Below are positions 22,410-27,764 of a stretch of 28,001 nucleotides of DNA, one piece after another (the first letter of the stretch is position 1; each line of letters opens with the position of its first letter). The stretch is from a virus: the IMG/VR virus record IMGVR_UViG_3300008111_000187, positions 1-28,001 of that record; one strand, written 5' to 3'. The notes below the pieces were generated by a model. It made no database searches. It worked only from the letters and a program-made list of their open reading frames with translations, and was not told the DNA's origin. A program made the position numbers and the translations under genes.

Positions 22410-22614
22410 CATCGCCCTCCTCTACATGAATTGTTTTAAGGGTTTCAAAAATAGGCATTGGAGGTCTGCCGTTTTCAAGTTCATGTAACATTTGTTCCGC
22501 TTCTTCTATTTTCGTTGTCCAAGTATTGTCCACCGAATAGCCATCATCTTTGCGAATGAAATACCATACATCTCCATTAATTTCTGTCTTTTTTACTAGT
22601 TCGTACTTTGTCAT
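22402..22614 (-). CDS. Small acidic-tailed protein, unknown
   Basis: 70 residues: MTKYELVKKTEINGDVWYFI (beta hairpin), then a helix (KIEEAEQMLHELENG), then a Pro-rich stretch and an acidic end (VEEGDDD). It looks like a small beta-beta-alpha phage protein. No specific family. Confidence 0.65.
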   Translation of the reverse strand: MTKYELVKKTEINGDVWYFIRKDDGYSVDNTWTTKIEEAEQMLHELENGRPPMPIFETLKTIHVEEGDDD

Positions 22615-22625
22615 GTTGTTTTGTT

Positions 22626-22868
22626 TTATTGGTTAAAATATGTGTCAAAAATCTCGTTAAATACGTTTTGTCTATTGGATGCCTCGCTATTGATTTCCTC
22701 GGCAAATTGGTCCCATTCATCATCAGATAGGTGTATCTCCCACTTGTCAGCTAGAGCCTGCCACATAACTATAAAATCTTCCATGTCTGCGTATGGTATC
22801 GCATCATCCTTAAACATTCGGTACATATTATACCGAAGCATTTCTTTTTTGCTTAAACTTTCTTTCAT
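22626..22868 (-). CDS. Small acidic helical protein, unknown
   Basis: 80 residues, with many Asp/Glu and Trp (MVMWQALADKWEIHLSDDEW-like region, residues 34-56). It has no signal or membrane segment. It is preceded by the 55-residue coiled-coil gene at 22899-23066 and lies 11 bases before the next gene. The acidic nature would suit a DNA-mimic or protein-binding role, but nothing specific supports it. Confidence 0.62.
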   Translation of the reverse strand: MKESLSKKEMLRYNMYRMFKDDAIPYADMEDFIVMWQALADKWEIHLSDDEWDQFAEEINSEASNRQNVFNEIFDTYFNQ

Positions 22869-22898
22869 AATTTATCATTTAATATTAATTTAATCATA

Positions 22899-23066
22899 CT
22901 ACCTAGAGAGATAGTTCTCCCAATTATAGTTGTCAGATTCTACTTTCAATTTAGCTTTCAGATTTTTTATTTTCTGTTTTACTGCATAAATGTTCTTTGT
23001 GTTGTTGGTTTCAATTTTTTTGTTTAACGCTCTGATTTGAGCATTTAATTTTACAATGGTTTCCAT
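22899..23066 (-). CDS. 55-residue coiled-coil protein
   Basis: From the ATG at 23066: METIVKLNAQIRALNKKIET, then NNTKNIYAVKQKIKNLKAKL and KVESDNYNWENYLSR, stop TAG at 22899-22901. The heptad-like hydrophobic spacing and Lys-rich composition indicate a small helical coil. It follows an A/C-rich leader and the CTAATTTGC box at 23107-23115. Confidence 0.62.
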   Translation of the reverse strand: METIVKLNAQIRALNKKIETNNTKNIYAVKQKIKNLKAKLKVESDNYNWENYLSR

Positions 23067-23106
23067 GGGTTAAGGGTTGGTTGGTTATTATTTTTTTTAG
23101 TTTTAC

Positions 23107-23115
23107 GCAAATTAG
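23107..23115 (-). promoter_or_regulatory. CTAATTTGC box (copy 1), possible -7 element
   Basis: The 9-mer CTAATTTGC on the - strand also occurs at 24352-24360 and 27760-27768. It resembles the -7 consensus TAnnTTTG with one base fewer. It lies about 40 bases before the ATG at 23066, with the AT-rich element (23131-23147) just upstream. Confidence 0.4.
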
Positions 23116-23140
23116 GTAATAAAATTGATATTTAATTAAA

Positions 23141-23251
23141 TTAATTATTAATATCCTCAAATTTGTTGTTGGTATATCCGGTTTCCTTAGTACTAAGGTC
23201 TGCGCCTATGAATAGGGTTAATAGAATGGTTAGTAAGATGGCTGCTTCCAC
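23141..23251 (-). CDS. 36-residue membrane-anchored peptide (possible)
   Basis: From a GTG at 23251: MEAAILLTILLTLFIGADLS then TKETGYTNNKFEDINN, stop TAA at 23141-23143. One hydrophobic helix is followed by a polar tail. An in-frame stop lies two codons before the GTG. It lies after the decayed hammerhead-like sequence, repeating the gene-ribozyme-gene layout seen further right. The GTG start and size keep confidence low. Confidence 0.4.
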   Translation of the reverse strand: MEAAILLTILLTLFIGADLSTKETGYTNNKFEDINN

Positions 23252-23260
23252 TTTTTAAAA

Positions 23261-23323
23261 GTTTAATAGATTGGATAATATATAAAGTATGCGTGATTAC
23301 GAATGCGCATCCCTCGTTAACCT
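23261..23323 (-). ncRNA. Possible decayed hammerhead ribozyme
   Basis: After the stop of the 23322-23510 gene the - strand reads AGGTTAACGAGG. This equals the 5' arm and core of the intact ribozymes (AGGTTAACTGACGAGG) with four bases (CTGA or TGAC) missing. A GATGCGCATTC near-palindrome follows in the stem II position, then CGTAA where CGAAA is expected, and TATTAAAC where TATTAACC is expected. Without CUGANGA it should not cleave. Confidence 0.35.
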
Positions 23324-23510
23324 AAACTATTATATCATCATGCAGTGCTTCTAATTCAGTTAGCCATCCATTGTACATGGATTGTTGTGCATCCTCTAGC
23401 ACTACACATTCAAAAGTATCTTCAAGGTCATCCTTCCAACCGAAGTCGGTGTTCTCTTGTATCTTAGCTAGGATTTGTTCTAGTCTGATTTTGATTTCTA
23501 GATTTGTCAT
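23322..23510 (-). CDS. Small acidic protein, unknown
   Basis: 62 residues (MTNLEIKIRLEQILAKIQEN... DDIIV): a long N-terminal helix, an acidic middle (DDLEDTFECVVLEDAQQS) and a second helix. The stop TAG is immediately followed by GTTAACGAGG, the decayed ribozyme start. Function unknown. Confidence 0.62.
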   Translation of the reverse strand: MTNLEIKIRLEQILAKIQENTDFGWKDDLEDTFECVVLEDAQQSMYNGWLTELEALHDDIIV

Positions 23511-23528
23511 TTTGGATAATTTAATAAT

Positions 23529-23792
23529 TTAAAATATTGTTTGTTGCTCGTTATAATATGGCCTATAATCTTCTATAAAGGCCTCAAATTTCTGCTTATC
23601 ATTTAAGTTGGTACAATCTATTACATACTTATCATGTAGCCTTAATTCGTCTTTAATTGCGTCATGAATGTATCCCAATTGTTTTTTATTGCATTCGTTT
23701 AATAGCATCCTAAACAATTCATCTGCATCAATTTCATCTAGGAGAATGTTAATCCATTTTTCTATTTTCTCAGTTGGTATTTTACTTTTCAT
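23529..23792 (-). CDS. Small helical protein, unknown
   Basis: 87 residues: MKSKIPTEKIEKWINILLDE, an Asp/Glu-rich helical region (IDADELFRMLLNECNKKQLGYIHDAI), and an aromatic tail (YRPYYNEQQTIF). It has no signal or membrane segment. It lies 11 bases after the gene upstream in the same operon. Confidence 0.62.
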   Translation of the reverse strand: MKSKIPTEKIEKWINILLDEIDADELFRMLLNECNKKQLGYIHDAIKDELRLHDKYVIDCTNLNDKQKFEAFIEDYRPYYNEQQTIF

Positions 23793-23803
23793 TTTATATA
23801 ATT

Positions 23804-24001
23804 TTAAATAAATCTAATAATAAAGTTTTCGTAGTCAAACACTGAAACATTGAACATCCGCTCAAATTTTTTAATGTCAATGGGTGGTATGTTTTGCTTG
23901 GTTGCTTCTGCTATGAACTCATCATCACTACAAGTTAAACATTTGAAATCATCACCCATTTTATTAGCGTCTATTGCATAAACTTTAATCAAGTCTGTCA
24001 T
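23804..24001 (-). CDS. Small protein, unknown
   Basis: 65 residues (MTDLIKVYAIDANKMGDDFK...). A Cys pair (CLTC, residues 21-24) is too little for a full zinc site. The rest alternates helix and strand and ends in FENFIIRFI-like hydrophobics. It abuts the upstream gene with one base between. Function unknown. Confidence 0.6.
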   Translation of the reverse strand: MTDLIKVYAIDANKMGDDFKCLTCSDDEFIAEATKQNIPPIDIKKFERMFNVSVFDYENFIIRFI

Positions 24002-24002
24002 T

Positions 24003-24308
24003 TTATTTAATTTTAAAGTAGTTTATAGGATTACCTAGAATCTCGTAGTTATCAATGCCATCAACCTCATGATTGATATAATGCTTACCATCTTCTTTAT
24101 TTAATGCAGTGTCCCATATTTCGCAATACGGCTCTTGGTTTGCATCTTCCTGATGGTAATTAACATCTAGCTTGGTGCCGTCCTTCAGTTCAAATCCATG
24201 CCAATATTCACCGGTATCACCGGCATTTAAATCAAACATAAAGACCTGCTCTAGGTAGTGTAAGGTCAATACTTTGTTGTCATAGTCAATTACAAATTTG
24301 TTTGTCAT
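24003..24308 (-). CDS. Small beta-rich protein, unknown
   Basis: 101 residues from the ATG at 24308 (MTNKFVIDYDNKVLTLHYLE). The frame extends to 24356, but that region holds the CTAATTTGC box and the AT-rich element, so the inner start is preferred. The sequence is acidic and beta-rich (FMFDLNAGDTGEYWHGFELKDGTKLDVNYH). It is preceded by the leader AATTAATTAAA, typical of Bacteroidota starts. Confidence 0.65.
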   Translation of the reverse strand: MTNKFVIDYDNKVLTLHYLEQVFMFDLNAGDTGEYWHGFELKDGTKLDVNYHQEDANQEPYCEIWDTALNKEDGKHYINHEVDGIDNYEILGNPINYFKIK

Positions 24309-24351
24309 TTTAATTAATTTAATAGTGGTTAATTGTATGTCTTTACTTTTA

Positions 24352-24360
24352 GGCAAATTA
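24352..24360 (-). promoter_or_regulatory. CTAATTTGC box (copy 2), possible -7 element
   Basis: The 9-mer CTAATTTGC lies 43 bases before the ATG at 24308 and overlaps the stop codon of the 40-residue membrane protein gene (24358-24480). It is identical to the boxes at 23107 and 27760. The AT-rich element at 24307-24323 lies downstream of it here. Confidence 0.4.
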
Positions 24361-24480
24361 GAATAAAAATGATTTGATTGTTTTCAATGTTTTAACTGAC
24401 AGAGCGCCAAAAATTAATGTGAAAGATGTGGCGCATAGTGTCAATGTGATTGCGTAGAGTGTTACTAAGATTGTGTCCAT
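24358..24480 (-). CDS. 40-residue membrane protein
   Basis: From the ATG at 24480: MDTILVTLYAITLTLCATSF then TLIFGALSVKTLKTIKSFLF. It is a nearly continuous hydrophobic stretch of about 28 residues with a basic C-terminal part (KTLKTIK), as in small inner-membrane peptides or type I toxins. It has an AACCAACC leader like its neighbours. A toxin-like role is only a possibility. Confidence 0.6.
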   Translation of the reverse strand: MDTILVTLYAITLTLCATSFTLIFGALSVKTLKTIKSFLF

Positions 24481-24494
24481 GGTTGGTTTATTTT

Positions 24495-24911
24495 TTAAAA
24501 TTTTATAAATTGATAATCGTAATCTCCTTCGTATGCGCCTATAAAAATGTTATCAGATGATAAATCAAGTTCATCGGTTTCATCAGAATCAGATTGTTGA
24601 ACTGCAATGTTTATTTTGGCTAGCCAATCTTTTTTATTACGGATGGCAACCACCTCGTTTACATTTGTCAGAATAACTACACCATAAATTGATTCAGCAT
24701 TTTTTATAAATTGAAATGTACCGCTGTCATCATGTTTATCGTATGTGATTATGCCATCTGATTCTACTATATTTTCAGCATCAGATTCAATCGCAATTAA
24801 ATCTCTCAATTTTTGTTGCGCTTCTGCATCCGAATTGAATTCCTCAATGTAAGCTAGATTTTGAAATGAATAACCTTCGCCGTTCCATGTTTCAATGATT
24901 GCGTATTTCAT
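24495..24911 (-). CDS. Acidic protein downstream of ribozyme A, unknown
   Basis: 138 residues from the ATG at 24911 (MKYAIIETWNGEGYSFQNLA). The frame continues 17 codons further up to 24962, but that part lies in the ribozyme A exit and the shared leader hairpin, so it is taken as untranslated. The protein is acidic (SDSDETDELDLSSDN near residues 107-121) and alpha/beta. It would be made from a message released by ribozyme A. Function unknown. Confidence 0.68.
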   Translation of the reverse strand: MKYAIIETWNGEGYSFQNLAYIEEFNSDAEAQQKLRDLIAIESDAENIVESDGIITYDKHDDSGTFQFIKNAESIYGVVILTNVNEVVAIRNKKDWLAKINIAVQQSDSDETDELDLSSDNIFIGAYEGDYDYQFIKF

Positions 24912-24915
24912 TTTA

Positions 24916-24950
24916 ATTTTTTCAGTTTTTAATGTGGTGACTCCACAATT
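24916..24950 (-). promoter_or_regulatory. Conserved 5' leader hairpin, copy 1
   Basis: Just after ribozyme A the - strand reads TGTGG-AGTCA-CCACA (a 5-bp stem with a 5-base loop), then TTAAAAACTGAAAA, then the ATG at 24911. The same hairpin and AAAAACTGAAAA follow ribozyme C. Its function could be RNA stability, a binding site or translational control. Confidence 0.6.
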
Positions 24951-25001
24951 GGTTAAGACCACCCGAAGGTGGTTTCGGCCATTAGGCCTCGTCAGTTAAC
25001 C
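24951..25001 (-). ncRNA. Hammerhead ribozyme A (type I)
   Basis: On the - strand: stem I GGTTAA (25001-24996), core CTGACGA (24995-24989), stem II GGCC-TAAT-GGCC (24988-24977), GAA plus A15.1 (24976-24973), stem III CCACC-TTCG-GGTGG (24972-24959), U16.1, C17 (24957), and stem I partner TTAACC (24956-24951). Every invariant hammerhead core base is present. Expected cleavage is after C17. The stop codon TAA of the DUF932 gene lies inside stem I. The next gene starts at 24911. Confidence 0.93.
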
Positions 25002-25895
25002 TGCGTAGATTGTTTCAAATAATCTCTCATCTAGTGTACGTTGTTGGTCAAATGTTTTCTTTAATTTACCATGTAATAATTCGTTGAATGCGTTGTATAC
25101 AATCCATTGATTAGGACGCGTGTTTAGTAGCTTTGATTCGCGCTCAATCACATCAAAAACAAATCTTGCATTGGCGCTAGGCTCAGGGTTCTTATCGCTA
25201 GATTCATACTTAAACAATCCTGATGTTTTAGCGGTGAACTTTACATAATCCTCTAGGTTATACACCGGACGTTCTGCAAGCACCTCAAATTTGCGTTTTA
25301 GACTATAGAATTCGTTGTCCATGAACTTACCTACAATCTCATCCAATTTAGGCATTACAATGTCAGCAATAGCCCCTGAGTGCTTAACTGAGAAGCCAAT
25401 GTGTGTTTGTGCTACATGGAGGCCATTGTCACACACCTTGCGCCAAAATCCAAAAGAACCGCTAGTCTTACATGAACCATCATAGCTATTCACAAATCGT
25501 AGCATAGGACGTAGTACATCCTGTTCACCTTTAACAGCTACTTTGTACCTGTCATCTGCTAGGACGTAATCAACTACAAACGAGCGATTGTCACGATTGA
25601 TACTGCGTTGTTGGTAGTAGATGTCTGCATCAATTAGCTTCTCCTCTACACCCAGAAAAAATTTCTCATTTGGTAGATGGCCATAAGAATTAGAAACCAC
25701 ATTCACGATTTGATTCTCACAGATGATGGCATTCTCTAAACCTCTCCTAGAGGCGATTCCTGTCAGGCTTTGCAGTGGGACGATGGATGAGTCAACCAAG
25801 ACATTATCCTGTCTAGAATTGGCTAAAATGCTGTCTAATTTTGATGCTGCTTCCTGTGGTGTACGGGCTGAGAAAGTGTCTTGTAACTTATTCAT
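24996..25895 (-). CDS. DUF932 family protein
   Basis: 299 residues. The family-typical block is MLRFVNSYDGSCKTSGSFGF then WRKVCDNGLHVAQTHIGFSVKH, with upstream segments such as ENQIVNVVSNSYGHLPNEKF. DUF932 proteins are phage- and plasmid-encoded; their role is not settled, though links to anti-restriction have been suggested. This is the largest gene of the leftward operon. Its start follows the leader hairpin downstream of ribozyme C, and its stop is embedded in ribozyme A, so a monocistronic message would be released between the two cuts. Confidence 0.88.
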   Translation of the reverse strand: MNKLQDTFSARTPQEAASKLDSILANSRQDNVLVDSSIVPLQSLTGIASRRGLENAIICENQIVNVVSNSYGHLPNEKFFLGVEEKLIDADIYYQQRSINRDNRSFVVDYVLADDRYKVAVKGEQDVLRPMLRFVNSYDGSCKTSGSFGFWRKVCDNGLHVAQTHIGFSVKHSGAIADIVMPKLDEIVGKFMDNEFYSLKRKFEVLAERPVYNLEDYVKFTAKTSGLFKYESSDKNPEPSANARFVFDVIERESKLLNTRPNQWIVYNAFNELLHGKLKKTFDQQRTLDERLFETIYAG

Positions 25896-25897
25896 AA

Positions 25898-25934
25898 AAT
25901 ATTTTCAGTTTTTTATGTGGTGACTCCACGTTAT
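25898..25934 (-). promoter_or_regulatory. Conserved 5' leader hairpin, copy 2
   Basis: After ribozyme C the - strand carries CGTGG-AGTCA-CCACA (a 4-bp stem with the identical loop), then TAAAAAACTGAAAA and the ATG at 25895. It matches the leader at 24916-24950 apart from a few bases. Retention of the stem and loop after two different ribozymes points to a shared function. Confidence 0.6.
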
Positions 25935-26040
25935 GGTTAATACATCCTAGCCGGTACCCTACCGATTTGATAAATGTACCCCCACGCTCTGCATGGTAGC
26001 TCTAGGATGTTTCGGATATTGAATCCATCATCAGTTAACC
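25935..26040 (-). ncRNA. Hammerhead ribozyme C (type I, extended stem III)
   Basis: On the - strand: GGTTAA (26040-26035), CTGATGA (26034-26028), one extra U, stem II GGAT-TCAAT-ATCC (about 26026-26014), GAAA (26013-26010), stem III CATCCTAG (26009-26002) pairing perfectly with CTAGGATG (25950-25943), then U, A17 (25941) and TTAACC (25940-25935). About 50 bases inside stem III form an insert that can fold further (GGTAC...GTACC). The TAG stop of the 26042-26317 gene lies one base before stem I. Confidence 0.88.
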
Positions 26041-26041
26041 T

Positions 26042-26317
26042 CTAGTATATATCAACACCGCTATATGTTCTGCTAATTTCAATCAGGGTGTCACCAATCT
26101 GCATGGCATCCCTCCTATTAAAGAATCGCTCAACCTCGTATCCTAGCATCCCATTAGGCTTGCAATGGTCAATTGCTTTCCATCCGGCATCCTGACCGCT
26201 CTCAGGGAGCATAATTGAATTAAATTTGATAGCTTCTGAACAACTAAACGGACGGAAGCCATGCTTGGATAATTTAGCATTCACATTTGCTAATCTTCTT
26301 TTTAAATTTGGTTTCAT
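26042..26317 (-). CDS. Basic protein before ribozyme C, unknown
   Basis: 91 residues (MKPNLKRRLANVNAKLSKHG...). A basic N-terminal helix is followed by a mixed region (AIDHCKPNGMLGYEVERFFNRRDAMQIGDTLIEISRTY). The basic start may suit nucleic-acid binding. Its stop is adjacent to ribozyme C. No family recognised. Confidence 0.65.
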   Translation of the reverse strand: MKPNLKRRLANVNAKLSKHGFRPFSCSEAIKFNSIMLPESGQDAGWKAIDHCKPNGMLGYEVERFFNRRDAMQIGDTLIEISRTYSGVDIY

Positions 26318-26326
26318 GTGGTTAGT

Positions 26327-26500
26327 TTAAAATTTGATATATTCTCGTGTGTTGATATTTTTAAATAGCAGTACTTCCTTATCTGTTCCTTGGTGCTGCA
26401 CACCCATGTACATATAAAGACCGGCATAATTCTGATCGTTTGGATTACTGCTCAGCAACCCATTTTCAATAGCAATGGTAAAAGCTAAATTTGGACTCAT
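26327..26500 (-). CDS. 57-residue protein after ribozyme D, unknown
   Basis: From the ATG at 26500: MSPNLAFTIAIENGLLSSNP then NDQNYAGLYMYMGVQHQGTD and KEVLLFKNINTREYIKF, stop at 26327-26329. The mixed alpha/beta composition is that of a soluble protein and fills the gap between the genes at 26042-26317 and 26564-26767. The ribozyme D exit lies 16 bases upstream, so it would be translated from a message beginning UUAGCC. Confidence 0.68.
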   Translation of the reverse strand: MSPNLAFTIAIENGLLSSNPNDQNYAGLYMYMGVQHQGTDKEVLLFKNINTREYIKF

Positions 26501-26516
26501 GGTATGGTATTTTTAT

Positions 26517-26569
26517 GGCTAAGACGCTCCTGAGAGCGTTTCGGCCAATCAGGCCATCGTCAGTTAACC
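26517..26569 (-). ncRNA. Hammerhead ribozyme D (type I)
   Basis: On the - strand: GGTTAA (26569-26564), CTGACGA (26563-26557), one extra U, stem II GGCC-TGATT-GGCC (26555-26543), GAAA (26542-26539), stem III CGCTC-TCAG-GAGCG (26538-26525), U, C17 (26523), and TTAGCC (26522-26517), which pairs with GGTTAA with one G-U wobble. The TAA stop of the 26564-26767 gene is inside stem I. Confidence 0.9.
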
Positions 26570-26767
26570 TTTAGCAGGGGCAAACATTTCTCTGCCCATT
26601 CGTATGAATTCGCTATATTCTCTATCACCCATAAATTCTCTTAATTCATTTTGGATAGAATGGTATGCAATGGTTAAGAATCTTGCTACCTCTTTATTTT
26701 CTTGTTCATCAATTAGCATATTTACACTTAATAAATCGCTGAATAACTTGTGTTCGTAGGTTGTCAT
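26564..26767 (-). CDS. Small helical protein before ribozyme D, unknown
   Basis: 67 residues, helical throughout: MTTYEHKLFSDLLSVNMLID then EQENKEVARFLTIAYHSIQN and ELREFMGDREYSEFIRMGRE. The last codons (AAA GGT TAA) run into stem I of ribozyme D. No motif or membrane segment is present. It lies 5 bases after the upstream gene. Confidence 0.65.
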   Translation of the reverse strand: MTTYEHKLFSDLLSVNMLIDEQENKEVARFLTIAYHSIQNELREFMGDREYSEFIRMGREMFAPAKG

Positions 26768-26772
26768 GGTAT

Positions 26773-26994
26773 TTAGTTTAATCGGTTAATAATTGCTTGT
26801 AACGTGTCAGTAGCAGCTAGTACGCAGTCTTTTTTGCGGTATCCGTAATCGCTATCCAAAAAAGTATTGTCCAAGTGTATTTGCCATCCAAATTTCTTAT
26901 CGTAATTAGTAAAAATTTGAATTTCATAAATACCAACTTTTGTAGGCATTGTAGCTACATATGTGTCTGCTACTTTTTTAAATTTTAGATTCAT
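26773..26994 (-). CDS. Small beta-rich protein after ribozyme E, unknown
   Basis: 73 residues (MNLKFKKVADTYVATMPTKV then GIYEIQIFTNYDKKFGWQIH). Repeated beta strands followed by a C-terminal helix (CVLAATDTLQAIINRLN) suggest a small alpha/beta fold. It is preceded by the ribozyme E exit strand and an A/T-rich leader. No specific family. Confidence 0.65.
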   Translation of the reverse strand: MNLKFKKVADTYVATMPTKVGIYEIQIFTNYDKKFGWQIHLDNTFLDSDYGYRKKDCVLAATDTLQAIINRLN

Positions 26995-27010
26995 TTTTAA
27001 AAATTTTTAT

Positions 27011-27072
27011 GGTTAATATGCACATCCCCCTAGGGATGCACATTTCGGCCATTTAGGCCTCATCAGTTAACC
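27011..27072 (-). ncRNA. Hammerhead ribozyme E (type I), overlapping a coding end
   Basis: On the - strand: GGTTAA (27072-27067), CTGATGA (27066-27060), stem II GGCC-TAAAT-GGCC (27059-27047), GAAA (27046-27043), stem III TGTGCATCCC (27042-27033) pairing with GGGATGTGCA (27028-27019, two G-U pairs) around TAGG, then U, A17 (27017) and TTAACC (27016-27011). The core is complete. The gene at 27053-27241 is translated through stem I and the core and stops at the TAA in loop II. Confidence 0.92.
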
Positions 27073-27241
27073 TTTTTAGTGTTCTCTTGGTGAATTCCTT
27101 CTCAAATTTTGAATAGTCTAATTTGGCCAATGTGGTGGCCTCATCTTCAGAAAAATTGAATTTATTCATTAAGAATATTAATCTTTCAAGTAATGGTTGA
27201 GAATTCCAAAATTTACTGATTTCTTTAAATGTTGTGTCCAT
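27053..27241 (-). CDS. Small helical protein ending inside ribozyme E
   Basis: 62 residues: MDTTFKEISKFWNSQPLLER then LIFLMNKFNFSEDEATTLAK and LDYSKFEKEFTKRTLKRLTD. The last codons AGG-TTA-ACT-GAT-GAG-GCC-TAA are the hammerhead stem I, core and 5' half of stem II, so coding and ribozyme sequence are shared. It is the most upstream gene of the leftward operon seen here, with leader TTAACCAATAAAATTTAATACC. Confidence 0.7.
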   Translation of the reverse strand: MDTTFKEISKFWNSQPLLERLIFLMNKFNFSEDEATTLAKLDYSKFEKEFTKRTLKRLTDEA

Positions 27242-27265
27242 GGTATTAAATTTTATTGGTTAATA

Positions 27266-27600
27266 TGTGTGGCCATCGTGTGGGTAAGAAGGTAGCAGAC
27301 AAGACATCTTGAAAGTACCAACCTATGCATTCCACATCGGATTCCGTAGTTGGAGGTCAACGCTACCTATATAGGTGGTAGCTACTTCCCTAGCTTCTTT
27401 TTATACCCTCAAGCTAGTGATGGTGTGGTGGTTGGGGTGCTTATAGGCTCGGCAGACAATCCTTAGTGCTACTATATAGTATGTCTATATTTCGCATTGT
27501 CGGGTTCAGCATTTCTTAGTTTTTAAACGTAAGTGAGAACCCACCTTGAAAAGAACTAGCGACATCGTTTCCCTCAATCGCTATGCTAAGGTACGGAATT
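27266..27600. other. Non-coding region with nested inverted repeats (possible structured RNA)
   Basis: No ORF is supported. Perfect inverted repeats are 27362-27367/27377-27382 (GCTACC/GGTAGC), 27390-27396/27411-27417 (CTAGCTT/AAGCTAG), 27455-27460/27496-27501 (GACAAT/ATTGTC, enclosing the hairpin 27474-27490, ATATAG-TATGT-CTATAT), and 27557-27562/27578-27583 (TAGCGA/TCGCTA). It could be an untranslated structured RNA or a replication region. The strand is undetermined; the - strand would join the downstream operon. Confidence 0.4.
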
Positions 27601-27607
27601 ATTTTAT

Positions 27608-27764
27608 ATTTGAGCAAAATAAAATCAATGAAGAGGTGTTTTCACAAAATTTTAACATTTGGACCTAAATCAATTTAAAGGCCATTTTTAGGCGATTCTA
27701 GACACCCTGATACGTTTTGATACTAATACCAAGGACGGACCGAGATAGTTTAAATTTGAGCAAA
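27608..27764 (-). repeat. 11-base direct repeat with promoter-like boxes
   Basis: ATTTGAGCAAA occurs at 27608-27618 and 27754-27764. On the - strand each copy sits in a -7-like box: TATTTTGC for the first, and CTAATTTGC (27760-27768) for the second, the same 9-mer as at 23107 and 24352. They may be tandem promoters for the leftward operon. Confidence 0.35.

Noticed and set aside
24912-24962. 17-codon N-terminal extension of the gene at 24495-24911
   Set aside because: The extension overlaps the ribozyme A cleavage region and the conserved leader hairpin; the ATG at 24911 has the A-rich leader typical here.
27474-27520. CTGAACC...CGAAATATAG on the - strand as another hammerhead
   Set aside because: The CUGANGA core is not met (CTGAACC) and no stem I partner is present.
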